Shown one piece after another: positions 10,001 through 17,853 of a stretch of 64,000 nucleotides of DNA (its first letter is position 1; the number at the start of each line of letters is the position of its first letter). The notes below the pieces were generated by a model. The model was not told the origin of the DNA. It saw nothing but the letters and a program-made list of their open reading frames with translations, and did not search any database. Both the position numbers and the translations under genes were made by a program. Source of the stretch: CAWCDJ01 sp963836015 (GTDB lineage Bacteria; Acidobacteriota; Terriglobia; Bryobacterales; Bryobacteraceae); NCBI GenBank assembly GCA_963836015.1, contig CAWIIF010000005.1, positions 62,001 through 126,000 on the forward strand, read 5' to 3'.

Positions 10001-10201
10001 CTGAGCCTGGTGCAAAGCTCGGACAGCCGTCCTACCGACCAGTCGTACATGGTCTACGAGGACCTGGCCACGCGGGTGAACGCGCAGTTGAAGACGCTGA
10101 ACTCGCTTATGACCACGGATCTCGCGGCGTTCAACAAACTGGTGCACGATTCGAACGTACCGGCGGTGCAGGCGCCCAAGGCGGCCGGCGGGCAGGAGTA
10201 G
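7037..10201 (+). CDS. Sortilin-like (VPS10/BNR) exported beta-propeller protein
   Basis: A 1054-residue protein with a signal peptide (MRVTKSVRIAILLAFPLLMPAQQ). Residues about 30-730 contain about eleven Asp-box repeats (S/T-x-D-x-G-x-T/x-W), for example TTDSGATW, SLDGGKTW, STDGGTTW and TRDGGKHW, which form one or two large beta-propellers as in sortilins and exo-xyloglucanase-like proteins. A Gly-rich linker follows (about 751-774) and then a C-terminal beta/helical domain with FVWNLRYPD. Such proteins are often annotated as glycosyl hydrolases, but no catalytic pair is evident and the substrate is unknown. It is a paralogue of the protein at 24752-27658. It stands alone, 67 bases after the M1-like gene. 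Confidence 0.82.
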   Translation: MRVTKSVRIAILLAFPLLMPAQQGDLYRELRFRLVGPFRGGRSVAVAGVASQPNTYYFGGVGGGVWKTTDSGATWAPVSDGFFKTSSVGALAVADSDPNIVYAGMGEACVRGNASNGDGVYKSLDGGKTWRHMGLDQTYHIGAVRVHPKNPDIVYVAALGHLWGPNEERGVYRSTDGGTTWKQVLTRGPDAGAVDLAMDPGNPRVLYASFWQVRRNPYHFDSGGPGSGLWKSTDGGDHWTDISRASGLPRGVLGRIGVTVSPANPERVWALVEAADGGVFRSDNAGRTWTKVNDQNILRQRAWYYSHIFADPRNPDTVYALNTGMYRSIDGGRTFASIRTPHGDNHDLWIAPDNPERMIESNDGGANITSDGGHTWSSIMNQPTAQFYRVALDNDFPYHIYGAQQDNTTVRTASRTSGFGITESDWYDVGGGESGWIAPDPRDSEIVYAGSYDGLITRQDHRTGQSRDVNAWPDNTMGYGVEAMKYRFQWSYPIAFSPHDPKTLYIGANVLLKSTNEGQSWEPISPDLTRNDKSKMGTSGGPITQDNTSIEYYCTIFTFMESPVTQGVIWVGSDDGLVHLTRDGGKHWANVTPKDMPEWIQINSIDASAHDPGTAYVAATMYKSDDFRPYLYKTTDYGKTWKKIVNGIPDRSFTRVVREDPNHKGLLIAGTEFGLYISFDDGDNWKPFQLNLPITPITDVAFQKREKELVVATQGRSFYVLDDVPLLYQLNDAVKTTDVHLFQPKDTYRFGAGRGFGGGGRGGAPGVGQNPPAGAVVDYWLKDKPQGEVTLEFLDASGKLVKKFSSKETPRPQAGPADDEENPFRGAPPARLTAQAGMNQFVWNLRYPDAISFPGLIMWAGSVTGPRVPPGKYQVRLTADGKTETQSFEVMKDPRLDTTPEDYARQLSLALQIRDKLSETNEGVIRIREMRKQLEDYVKRDDKRVADAASALIKRLTAVEEELYQTRNRASEDPLNFPIKLNNKLAHVLSLVQSSDSRPTDQSYMVYEDLATRVNAQLKTLNSLMTTDLAAFNKLVHDSNVPAVQAPKAAGGQE

Positions 10202-10210
10202 CGTCCCGGG

Positions 10211-11068
10211 TTACTGGTGGTCGGGACCGCGGCCGCGGCCATCCTGCTTGCGATGCTCATCCCCTTTACCGTGGCCGCCGCGCTCTCGGCCCTTGGCGGG
10301 TTCGTGGTGCTCGACATACGGCCGGCCGTGGTTCTCGGGCTGACGCACGGGGGGCGCGTAGGCGTGCCGGTAGGTGGCCCGGTTTTGGACAGTCCGCTGC
10401 CACGGGTGGTTGTCGATCACGATGTTGTGCTGGTTCCAGGCGAATCCGGGCTGTCGCCAGCCGAAGGGCGCAAAGGCGGCTCCCACCTGCACGCGAGGGC
10501 CGAAGTTGAGCACCACGGATGCCTGAACGGGGCGGCTCGGCCGGGTAAATATTACCCTCGGGTTGTATCGCGGCACATAAAAGTACCCGGGCGTTACCGG
10601 CAGGATCTCGATATACGGGCCCCTCGTCACCCGGTAGTACTGGTTGGTCTGCAGGTAGCCGTAGCTCATCGCCTCCTGCCGCATGCGCTGAACGGCGTCC
10701 ATGACCTCGGGCCGGCTGCCGAGAACGGCATTGCCCAGCGATTGCGTCCACCCGGGGTCGCCGGCCATCTGGTCGAGAACGCTGGGGAACGGCAAAAGCG
10801 CCAACACCGAAGGATCCCAGGGCACCTGGTCCTGCTGGATGGCGTTGGCCAAGGCGTCCCCGTTCAAATAGCTGTGGGCGTCCGCCCAGCGGGCCGCGTC
10901 CGGGATCTGGTCCCAGTACGTGGAAGCGGTCAATACCTGAGCCAGCAGAGGATCCGGGTACAGGGCGATCGGTTCCACCAGTGAGTCCAACTGGGGTGGA
11001 CCTTGCGCCACAAGCGGCATGCACAAGAGCATTCCGAGGCCAACGACTGAAGCGGCTGCGATTCTCAT
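10211..11068 (-). CDS. DUF3300 domain exported protein
   Basis: The 285-residue protein begins with a signal peptide (MRIAAASVVGLGMLLCMPLVAQ) and continues with LVEPIALYPDPLLAQVLTAS, WADAHSYLNGDALANAIQQ and WDPSVLALLPFPSVLDQM, which is the DUF3300 signature; the function of that domain is not known. The C-terminal third is rich in His, Arg, Gly and Pro (about 240-285) and looks disordered. ATG 11068 is preceded by GGAGGAG at good spacing, so it was preferred to the GTG five codons upstream. It is divergent from the permease gene at 11158. Confidence 0.8.
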   Translation of the reverse strand: MRIAAASVVGLGMLLCMPLVAQGPPQLDSLVEPIALYPDPLLAQVLTASTYWDQIPDAARWADAHSYLNGDALANAIQQDQVPWDPSVLALLPFPSVLDQMAGDPGWTQSLGNAVLGSRPEVMDAVQRMRQEAMSYGYLQTNQYYRVTRGPYIEILPVTPGYFYVPRYNPRVIFTRPSRPVQASVVLNFGPRVQVGAAFAPFGWRQPGFAWNQHNIVIDNHPWQRTVQNRATYRHAYAPPVRQPENHGRPYVEHHEPAKGRERGGHGKGDEHRKQDGRGRGPDHQ

Positions 11069-11157
11069 GGGAAACTCCTCCACTGGGTTTCTGAGTGCAT
11101 TCCAGTGTCCATTCCTGAAACAAATGGAGGTAATTTGCGTCTCTCTACTAGAATACC

Positions 11158-12417
11158 GTGGCTAATTCGAGAAAACTCCGCCTGAGCGCCTCGTTCTGGG
11201 AGGCGACCCGCATCGCGGTCGATTCCCTGCGCACCAATAAACTGCGCAGCTTCCTGACTTTACTGGGGATCATCCTGGCCACCACGACGCTGATCGCGGT
11301 GACGGCGTTGATCCACGGCATGAACCTGTACATCGCCGATAAGGTCTCTAACATGGGCGCGGACGGCTTCCGGATCGTGCGCATGGCCTGGTTCGGCCCG
11401 TGGGACCCGAAGAAGTTCTTCGAGATGCAGAAGAGGAATCCGCAGATCAAACCGGATGAGTACGAGTTCCTCAAAGACCAGGCGAAGCTCGTGAAGGACG
11501 TGGGGATGATGACCCAGCGCCGCGCCCGGGTGGTTTACAAGGGTGAATCGATGGAGGACGTCAACCTGCAAGGGGTAACCGACAATATCCCGGCGATCAA
11601 CAACGTGCAGGTGGAGACCGGCCGCACGATCACCTACGAGGAGGTACGCCGCCATGCGCCGGTGGTTTTCATCGGCGGCGACGTGCGCAGCAAGTTTTTC
11701 GAGGGCGTGGACCCCATCGGCAAGTCGATCTCGATTCAGGGCGATCCGTATGAAGTGGTGGGAGTCGCAAAATCGCTGGGCAGCGTTTTCGGCAACTCGC
11801 AGGACAACTTCGTCATGATCCCGATCCAGAGCTACTTCAAATCTTATGGAAGCCAGACCGGAATCGCCATGGTGGCCAAGGCCATCGACCAGCAGCGCCT
11901 GCAGGAGGCGCAGGACGAGTGCCGGGTGCTGCTGCGCGCCTACCGCCACCTCGGTCCGGCGATCGACGACAACTTCTCGATCTTCGCCTCGGAGACCATT
12001 GTGAGCCTCTGGGAGCGGCTCACTGCGGCGATTGCCGGGATGGCGGTCGGGATCGTTTCGGTCTTCATGGTGGTGGGCGGCATCGTGATCATGAACATCA
12101 TGCTGGCGGTGGTGACAGAGCGCACGCACGAGATTGGCATCCGTAAATCGCTGGGCGCGCGGCGGGCCGACATCCTGAGCCAGTACCTGGTGGAATCGGC
12201 CGTGCTGGCGGGCGCCGGCGGCCTGATCGGGGTGGGCGCGGCGTGGTTCCTGGCGATCATCGTGCGTAGCCTGACCTCGGTGCCGATGGCGCTGCCGTGG
12301 TCCTCCGTCGTGATCGGGGTGGGGCTCTCGGCCACGGTCGGGCTGTTCTTCGGGATTTATCCGGCGCGCCGGGCGTCCAAACTGGACCCCATCGAGGCGC
12401 TGAGGGTGGAGAAGTAG
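11158..12417 (+). CDS. MacB/FtsX-type ABC transporter permease
   Basis: A 419-residue permease with the usual four-helix plan: TM1 near residues 35-60 (LTLLGIILATTTLIAVTAL), a large periplasmic MacB core domain (about 60-280), and three C-terminal helices beginning at MAVGIVSVFMVVGGIVIMN. The conserved ERTHEIGIRKSLGARRADIL loop, which contacts the ATPase, is present. No ATPase gene is adjacent, so the ATP-binding partner must be encoded elsewhere. The start is GTG 11158. It lies two bases before a homologous permease, so the two are cotranscribed and probably form a heterodimer, as inferred from their pairing. Confidence 0.85.
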   Translation: MANSRKLRLSASFWEATRIAVDSLRTNKLRSFLTLLGIILATTTLIAVTALIHGMNLYIADKVSNMGADGFRIVRMAWFGPWDPKKFFEMQKRNPQIKPDEYEFLKDQAKLVKDVGMMTQRRARVVYKGESMEDVNLQGVTDNIPAINNVQVETGRTITYEEVRRHAPVVFIGGDVRSKFFEGVDPIGKSISIQGDPYEVVGVAKSLGSVFGNSQDNFVMIPIQSYFKSYGSQTGIAMVAKAIDQQRLQEAQDECRVLLRAYRHLGPAIDDNFSIFASETIVSLWERLTAAIAGMAVGIVSVFMVVGGIVIMNIMLAVVTERTHEIGIRKSLGARRADILSQYLVESAVLAGAGGLIGVGAAWFLAIIVRSLTSVPMALPWSSVVIGVGLSATVGLFFGIYPARRASKLDPIEALRVEK

Positions 12418-12419
12418 GC

Positions 12420-13658
12420 ATGACGAAACTGGCGTTTACGAACGGCATCGTGCTGGCGCTGCAGACCATCCGGACGCACAAGATGCGGGCATTCCTGACG
12501 GTGTTGGGCGTGATTATCGGCACCGGCACAATCATCGGGGTGAGCGCAATCCTGACCGGCTTCGATGCGTCGGTGGCCGGCGTGCTGCGCAGCTTCGGCC
12601 CGAATTCGATCATCGTCTTCAAATTTCCGGTGGGGCCGCGCACCGGCCGCCTAAGCGCCGAGGAGCGCACGCGCAAAGACCTGACGTACCAGAATGCCGT
12701 GGATATCCGCGAACGCTGTAGATCGATCGAGGATGTTTCCACCATGCTGTTTGCCAGCGAGGGTCCGATCAACGTGCACTACAAGGGCAACGACATGTAC
12801 GATGTCAACCTGATGGGCGTGGAAGAGGCCTACGCGCGCGGAGGGCAGGTGGACATCCACTTCGGCCGGTTCTTTACCGACGAAGAGAGCCGGCGCCGCA
12901 TGCCGGTGGCGGTGATCGGTCAGGATCTGGAGAAAGGGCTGTTCGCCAACGTAGACCCCATCGGCAAGCCCATCCTGGTGGGGGGCCACGAATTCATGGT
13001 GATCGGTACCATGCTGCGGCCGGCGGCATCGTTTTTCGGCGACACGGACCAGCGGGTGCTGCTGCCCTACGGCACGATGCAGAAGATGTACCCGAACGCG
13101 CGCGAGAACGCCATCGTGGTGACCGCCAAAGCCGGCATGCTTGCACAGGCGCAGGACGAGATCCGCACGGTGCTGCGCATCGACCGCCGGGTGCCCTACA
13201 GCAAGCCAGACAACTTCGCGCTCTCCACCGCCGAGCAGATGGTGGCCGATTTCCGCCAGATCACCGCGGTGACGTTCCTGGTGATGGTGGTGCTCAGCTC
13301 GATCGGGCTGCTGGTGGGCGGCATCGGAGTGATGAACATCATGCTGGTCTCGGTGACCGAGCGAACTTACGAGATCGGCATCCGCAAGGCCATCGGCGCG
13401 CGCCGTGCGGACATCCTGATGCAGTTCCTGCTGGAAGCCGCCGCATTGACCTTCATGGGGGGCCTGGCCGGGATCGCCTTCGGCTGGATGATCTCGCTGG
13501 TCAGCCGGCTGGTATTCACGTCCATCCCCGCCAGCGTGCCGCTCTGGTCGGCGGTCATGGGGATCGTGGTATCGGTGAGTGTCGGCCTATTCTTCGGAAT
13601 CTGGCCGGCGAACAAAGCCGCCCGCCTCGACCCGGTGGTGGCGCTGAGATACGAGTAG
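12420..13658 (+). CDS. MacB/FtsX-type ABC transporter permease, second subunit
   Basis: A 412-residue permease of the same family as its upstream neighbour. TM1 is near residues 23-45 (FLTVLGVIIGTGTIIGVSAI), the periplasmic MacB core follows, and the three C-terminal helices begin near VTFLVMVVLSSIGLLVGG. The ATPase-contact loop ERTYEIGIRKAIGARRADIL is intact. It starts at ATG 12420, two bases after the previous stop; the frame is open further upstream but the extension overlaps the first permease. Likely exports a peptide, lipid or drug together with a remote ATPase; the substrate cannot be read from the sequence. Confidence 0.86.
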   Translation: MTKLAFTNGIVLALQTIRTHKMRAFLTVLGVIIGTGTIIGVSAILTGFDASVAGVLRSFGPNSIIVFKFPVGPRTGRLSAEERTRKDLTYQNAVDIRERCRSIEDVSTMLFASEGPINVHYKGNDMYDVNLMGVEEAYARGGQVDIHFGRFFTDEESRRRMPVAVIGQDLEKGLFANVDPIGKPILVGGHEFMVIGTMLRPAASFFGDTDQRVLLPYGTMQKMYPNARENAIVVTAKAGMLAQAQDEIRTVLRIDRRVPYSKPDNFALSTAEQMVADFRQITAVTFLVMVVLSSIGLLVGGIGVMNIMLVSVTERTYEIGIRKAIGARRADILMQFLLEAAALTFMGGLAGIAFGWMISLVSRLVFTSIPASVPLWSAVMGIVVSVSVGLFFGIWPANKAARLDPVVALRYE

Positions 13659-13673
13659 CTCTCGCCCCACTGG

Positions 13674-14903
13674 CTAGGGTTTTGTGGGGGGATCCATGTT
13701 GGGGAGCGCCTCGTGGGTGCGCTCGCGGAACTTGCCTTTCATGCCGGCGGCTAAGCCTACGGCGGAATCGCCGAACTTGTCGCGAAGACGGTCGGCGGCG
13801 GCCATGGCTTGCTGCCAGCGGTCGTGACGAGAGTCGCTGAGCAGGTCCATCTGGTCCCCGCCTTCGGACCAGGAGGAGGCGTGCACACCTAAGAGGCGGA
13901 TGGGCGCTCCGGGCTTCCAGTTGCGGCGGAAGAGGGCGCGGATTTCCTCGTACATCTCGGTGTCGAGCTGGGTGGGGCGCGGGATGGAGTGCGCGCGGGT
14001 GATGGTGGAGAAATCGGAGTAGCGGAGCTTCAGCTGCAGGGTGCGGGCTTCGAGCTTCTGCTCGCGCAGGCGGCGTCCCACCATTTCGCAGAGGCGCGCG
14101 AGAGTGGATTCAAGGACGGCGACATCGGCGGTGTCCTCGGAGAAGGTGTGCTCGTGGCTGATGGACTTCGGGCCTTCGTCCTCGCCGATCTCCGTGTCGA
14201 ACCAGCCGCCGGCGTCGAGGCCGCGGGATTTGCCGGCGAGCGCGAGTCCCCATTTGCCAAAGCGCTGCTCGAGGAAGTCGTCATCGAGCCTGGCGAGGTC
14301 GCCGACTTTGCGGATGCCGAGCGCGTGGAGGTTCTTCTCGGTGACCTTGCCGACGCCGGGCACCTTACGGACGTCGAGCGGCGCGAGGAAAGCGGCTTCG
14401 CGCCCGGGGATGACCCAGAGGACGCCGTTGGGCTTGGCCTGGTCGGAGGTGATCTTGGCGACGAGCCTCGAGGCGGCAATCCCGATGGAGCAGTTGAGCC
14501 TGGTCGCGGCCTTCATGCGCTCGTGCAGGATGTGGGCGGCGCGCAGAGGCGGCCCGTACAGCCGCTCGGTGCCGGTGATGTCGAGGTAGGCTTCGTCGAT
14601 CGAGGCCATTTCGACGAGCGGGGAGAATTCGCGGAGAACCTCGTGGACCTTGCGGGAGCAGTCGCGGTAGCGGTCGGGGTGGCCATCGACGAAGATGGCC
14701 TGCGGGCACAGCTTGTAGGCGGTGCGCAGGGGCATGGCGGAGTGGACGCCGAACTTGCGGGCGGCGTAGGAGGCGGCGGAGACGACGCCGCGCTCGTTGG
14801 GGCGGCCTCCCACGACCACGGGCTTGCCTTTGAGCGAGGGATCGAAGAGCTCTTCCACGGACACGAAGAAGGCGTCCATGTCGACGTGGAAGTAAGTCCG
14901 CAC
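13674..14903 (-). CDS. dinB: DNA polymerase IV (Y family, translesion)
   Basis: A 409-residue Y-family polymerase that copies damaged DNA with low fidelity. Catalytic carboxylates are visible as HVDMDAF (D8, D10) and SIDEAYLD (D103, E104). The helix-hairpin-helix region has VPGVGKVTEKNLHALGI, and the little-finger domain follows. QMDLL at 351-355 looks like the beta-clamp-binding peptide. The start is GTG 14903. It is the last gene of a minus-strand operon behind PadR, ABC ATPase and permease genes, four bases after the permease stop, so its expression probably follows the PadR-controlled promoter; that link is inferred. Confidence 0.93.
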   Translation of the reverse strand: MRTYFHVDMDAFFVSVEELFDPSLKGKPVVVGGRPNERGVVSAASYAARKFGVHSAMPLRTAYKLCPQAIFVDGHPDRYRDCSRKVHEVLREFSPLVEMASIDEAYLDITGTERLYGPPLRAAHILHERMKAATRLNCSIGIAASRLVAKITSDQAKPNGVLWVIPGREAAFLAPLDVRKVPGVGKVTEKNLHALGIRKVGDLARLDDDFLEQRFGKWGLALAGKSRGLDAGGWFDTEIGEDEGPKSISHEHTFSEDTADVAVLESTLARLCEMVGRRLREQKLEARTLQLKLRYSDFSTITRAHSIPRPTQLDTEMYEEIRALFRRNWKPGAPIRLLGVHASSWSEGGDQMDLLSDSRHDRWQQAMAAADRLRDKFGDSAVGLAAGMKGKFRERTHEALPNMDPPTKP

Positions 14904-14907
14904 GAGT

Positions 14908-15678
14908 TCAGCTTACCGCCTTGGCGTTGAACTTTTTGAGGCCCGCGAACACGAGCACGGCGTCGATCACCAGGAGGGCGGCGATGACGGCGGCCAGCGG
15001 AATGTGGGGGACCTCGGGAGCGAGCGCCCCGCGCAGTCCCTCGCTGGCGTAGACCAGCGGATTGATGAGGACGGCGTACTGCAGGCCGGGGAAGTTCTTG
15101 AGGGCGGCCCAGGGATAGTAGGCGCAGCCGAACATCATCATGGGGGCGATGATCAGGCTGAACATCAGGCCGATCTGGGTCTGGCCGATGCTGCAACCGA
15201 GGGTCAGGCCGCCGGCGGCGGAAAGGAGCGCGACGAGCACGCAGATGGCGGCGAATTCGAACGGGCGGGCGAGGCTTATGTTGACGCCGGACCCCATGAG
15301 GAGCCAGGCGGAGGGGATGACGACGAGGCCGGCGACGAAGGCCTGGATCATCCCCGCCACGATTTTCTCGACGGCCAGCCAGCCGTTGTCGATGGGGGCG
15401 AGGAGGCGGTCCTCGATCTCCTTGGTGAACTGGAACTCGGCGATCAGGGGCATAGCGACGGCCTGGACGCCGGAAAGCACCATGCTGATGGCGATGATTC
15501 CGGGCAGGAGGACGTTCTTATAGCCGGCCTGCATCATGCCGCTGGCAGTTAGGACACGGCCGAACACAAAAGTGAGGAGCAGGGGCTGAAGCAGGTTTTG
15601 CACCAGCATGGGGACGAGATTCCTGCGGGCGACATGGCCGTCGCGCTGCAAGAGGGCGTAAAAAGTCTTCCAGTTCAA
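14908..15678 (-). CDS. ABC-2 type transporter permease
   Basis: A 256-residue integral membrane protein with about six hydrophobic helices, for example IIAISMVLSGVQAVAMPLI and LMFSLIIAPMMMFGCAYYPW. The amphipathic N-terminus and the NPLVYASEGLRGAL segment near the C-terminus are typical of ABC-2 exporters (drug, polysaccharide or lipid export). The start codon is TTG 15678, which overlaps the ATPase stop as TTGA; this implies translational coupling and one transporter complex with the upstream ATPase. Its own stop is four bases from dinB. Confidence 0.87.
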   Translation of the reverse strand: MNWKTFYALLQRDGHVARRNLVPMLVQNLLQPLLLTFVFGRVLTASGMMQAGYKNVLLPGIIAISMVLSGVQAVAMPLIAEFQFTKEIEDRLLAPIDNGWLAVEKIVAGMIQAFVAGLVVIPSAWLLMGSGVNISLARPFEFAAICVLVALLSAAGGLTLGCSIGQTQIGLMFSLIIAPMMMFGCAYYPWAALKNFPGLQYAVLINPLVYASEGLRGALAPEVPHIPLAAVIAALLVIDAVLVFAGLKKFNAKAVS

Positions 15679-16700
15679 TCGCGTAAGCTCCTTCCGGTGT
15701 GATGGAGGAAGAGGTTCTCGAGGCTCGGTTCGGCGATGTGGACGTCGTGCAACTCGGCGCCGGCGGCCTGGGCGGCGGCGACGATCGGGGAGATGAGGGG
15801 TCCGCCGCGATCGGCATAGACGTCGGCGGCGACGTGATCGGCGGACCGGACTTCGCTGACGCCGGGGAGGGTGCGCAACTGGGCAAGCAGGTCATCGGGC
15901 GCTTTGTCGAAACGAAGCCGAAGGAGGTAGCCGCCGGGGATGGAGGACTTCAGCTCGGAGGGAGTGCCCTGGGCGATGATGCGGCCGTGATCGATGATGG
16001 CGAGGCGGACGCAGAGAGCATCGGCCTCATCCATGTAGTGGGTGGTGAGGACGATGGTTTTGCCGAGCCGGTTGTAATCGCGGATGATCTCCCAGAGCAG
16101 GAGGCGGGTCTGGGGGTCGAGGCCGGCGGAGGGCTCGTCGAGGAAGAGGACCTCGGGGTCGTGCATCATGGCGCGGGCGATGGAGAGGCGCTGCATCATG
16201 CCGCCGGAGAAGCCGCGAACCATGTGGTCGGCGCGATCGTTGAGCTTGAACTTATCGATGAGCTCGTCAGCGCGGCGGTTGCGTTCGCGGGTGGGCTGTC
16301 CGAAGTACGCGCCGTGGAAGGTGAGGATCTCGCGGGCGGTGAGGGCAAAATCGAGATTGGGGCGCTGGGGGACGACGCCGATGAGGCGCTTGGCGTGGAC
16401 CTGCTGCTTCCAGACATCGAAATCGCCGACGAATGCGCGTCCGGAGGTGGGCTGGGTGCGGGTGGTGAGGATGCCGATGGTGGTGGACTTGCCGGCGCCG
16501 TTGGGGCCGAGAAGGCCGAAGATTTCACCAGCGCGGATTTCGAGCGAGATGCCGTCGAGGGCGACCACTTCGAACTTCTTCTTCTCCTTCGCGCCGCCGG
16601 AGCGCTGGGGGGTGAAGGAGAAGCCTCCGCCGCGGGCAGCCGAGGGCGGCGGGCTGCTATAGACTTTGCGGAGCGCTTCGATGCGGATACCGATTCCCAT
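15675..16700 (-). CDS. ABC transporter ATP-binding protein (drug/ABC-2 exporter type)
   Basis: A 341-residue ATPase with Walker A GPNGAGKSTT, signature FSGGMMQRLS, Walker B VLFLDEPSAGLD and the switch His in LTTHYMDEAD. A C-terminal extension of about 90 residues ends in LENLFLHHTGRSL, as in daunorubicin-exporter-like ATPases. Unusual is a low-complexity insertion at residues about 15-46 (Pro, Ala, Gly and Lys rich) between the first strand and the segment ALDGISLEI. It forms an exporter with the permease at 14908 and lies 13 bases after the PadR gene. Confidence 0.9.
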   Translation of the reverse strand: MGIGIRIEALRKVYSSPPPSAARGGGFSFTPQRSGGAKEKKKFEVVALDGISLEIRAGEIFGLLGPNGAGKSTTIGILTTRTQPTSGRAFVGDFDVWKQQVHAKRLIGVVPQRPNLDFALTAREILTFHGAYFGQPTRERNRRADELIDKFKLNDRADHMVRGFSGGMMQRLSIARAMMHDPEVLFLDEPSAGLDPQTRLLLWEIIRDYNRLGKTIVLTTHYMDEADALCVRLAIIDHGRIIAQGTPSELKSSIPGGYLLRLRFDKAPDDLLAQLRTLPGVSEVRSADHVAADVYADRGGPLISPIVAAAQAAGAELHDVHIAEPSLENLFLHHTGRSLRD

Positions 16701-16713
16701 AAAGTGTTCTCCG

Positions 16714-17241
16714 TTAGAGCTGCTCGAGCTCGCGCCGGGCGCGGTCGAGAATGCGGCGGATGCGTTGGGCGCCGTCGCGCTGGGAGGCGAGGCGTCCGGC
16801 GGCCTGGAGGCCGGTCTTGAAAAGGTCGATCATGGGCTGATACACGACGTAGGCTTGCGGACCAATACACTGGCCCCAGTCTTCGAACTCTTCGGCGCGT
16901 TCCCAGATGCGGCGGACCGTGTCGGGGTCGGCGGCCAGCTCCTTGCGGCCGCCTGCCGTCAACGAATAGGTGCGGCGTCCCTGCAGGAGGACGGCTTTAA
17001 CGAGGCCCTCGCCGCCGAGCTGCTGGAGCGTGGGGTAGATGCTGCCGGCGCTGGCCCGGTAGAAGCCGCCCGAGCGCTCGGTCATCTCCTTCATCAATTG
17101 ATAGCCGTGCTTGGGGCCTTCGCCGAGAAGCGAGAGGACCGCGAGGCGGAACTCGCCGGACTCGAAGAAGCGGGCGCGGCGGCCGAAGGGGATGGAAGGC
17201 CATGGACCGGCGGCGGAAAAGCTCCAGGAATCCTTGCTCAT
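16714..17241 (-). CDS. PadR family transcriptional regulator
   Basis: A 175-residue repressor-type protein. The winged helix has EFRLAVLSLLGEGPKHGYQLMKEM, then GSIYPTLQQLGGEGLV and RRTYSLTAGGRKEL, all diagnostic of PadR. The C-terminal half is a helical dimerisation/ligand region. It is the first gene of the operon PadR > ABC ATPase > ABC permease > dinB. Two copies of GATATATC lie immediately upstream of its ATG, suggesting autorepression. No Shine-Dalgarno is visible in that spot, so translation may start on a very short or leaderless transcript. PadR proteins usually release DNA on binding small phenolic or drug-like ligands; the ligand here is unknown. Confidence 0.9.
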   Translation of the reverse strand: MSKDSWSFSAAGPWPSIPFGRRARFFESGEFRLAVLSLLGEGPKHGYQLMKEMTERSGGFYRASAGSIYPTLQQLGGEGLVKAVLLQGRRTYSLTAGGRKELAADPDTVRRIWERAEEFEDWGQCIGPQAYVVYQPMIDLFKTGLQAAGRLASQRDGAQRIRRILDRARRELEQL

Positions 17242-17261
17242 GATATATCGGATGATATATC
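17242..17261 (-). promoter_or_regulatory. Probable PadR operator, dyad of two GATATATC palindromes
   Basis: GATATATC occurs at 17242-17249 and 17254-17261, separated by four bases. Each half is itself palindromic and the whole is a dyad. It abuts the PadR start codon (17239-17241) and covers the place where a -10 box (TATATC on the minus strand) would be, so binding would block initiation of the operon. Confidence 0.65.
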
Positions 17262-17349
17262 AGCAGGAAGGGACGGGCAAGGCGGCGGGGCGGGTGACCG
17301 ATTGGAGACTGGACAGGCGGGGAGCGGCTGCCGTAGTGTGGAAATCAGA

Positions 17350-17844
17350 ATGGCTGCACCAGAGACCGAACTGACAATTCGCGAGTTCCAGCCGGGGGAT
17401 GAAGGCGTCTTCCGGCGGCTCAATGAAGAGTGGATCAAGCGGTATTTCGTACTGGAGCCCAAGGACGAGGCTTCGCTGGCCGATCCGCAGCGGACCATTC
17501 TCGATCGGGGCGGGATGATTTTCCTGGCGGTCCAGGGAGGCCGGCCGGTGGGCTGCTGCGCCCTGGTCGGGATGGGTCCGGGCGAGTTCGAGGTAGCCAA
17601 AATGGCCGTGACGGAATCATCGCAGCGTAGCGGCATCGGACGGCGGCTTCTGGATCGGGTAATTTCAGAAGCGCGCGTTGCGGGGGCGCACCGGCTCTTT
17701 CTCGAGACCAACCGAAAGCTCGGGACGGCGGTCCGGCTCTACGAATCGCTGGGGTTCCGGCACATTCCGCCGGAGCGCATCGTTCCCTCGGTTTACGCGC
17801 GCGCGGACGTCTACATGGAACTGGTTCTGGACGAAGCTGCGTGA
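17350..17844 (+). CDS. GNAT family N-acetyltransferase
   Basis: A 164-residue GNAT enzyme that transfers an acetyl group from acetyl-CoA to an amine. The acetyl-CoA-binding motif A reads VAKMAVTESSQRSGIGRRLL, with the Q/RxxGxG/A pattern. Motif B is AVRLYESLGFRHI. The N-terminal ELTIREFQPGDEGVFRRL and the ALVGMG strand are normal. ATG 17350 is chosen; a GTG four codons upstream is possible. It is divergent from the PadR operon and reads towards an aldo/keto reductase-like gene on the other strand. The substrate is not predictable. Confidence 0.87.
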   Translation: MAAPETELTIREFQPGDEGVFRRLNEEWIKRYFVLEPKDEASLADPQRTILDRGGMIFLAVQGGRPVGCCALVGMGPGEFEVAKMAVTESSQRSGIGRRLLDRVISEARVAGAHRLFLETNRKLGTAVRLYESLGFRHIPPERIVPSVYARADVYMELVLDEAA

Positions 17845-17853
17845 CGGCAGCGG

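Noticed and set aside
15699..16820. 373-codon Gly/Ala/Asp-rich frame opposite the ABC ATPase
   Set aside because: Low complexity produced by reading the ATPase on the other strand; the ATPase motifs are unambiguous.
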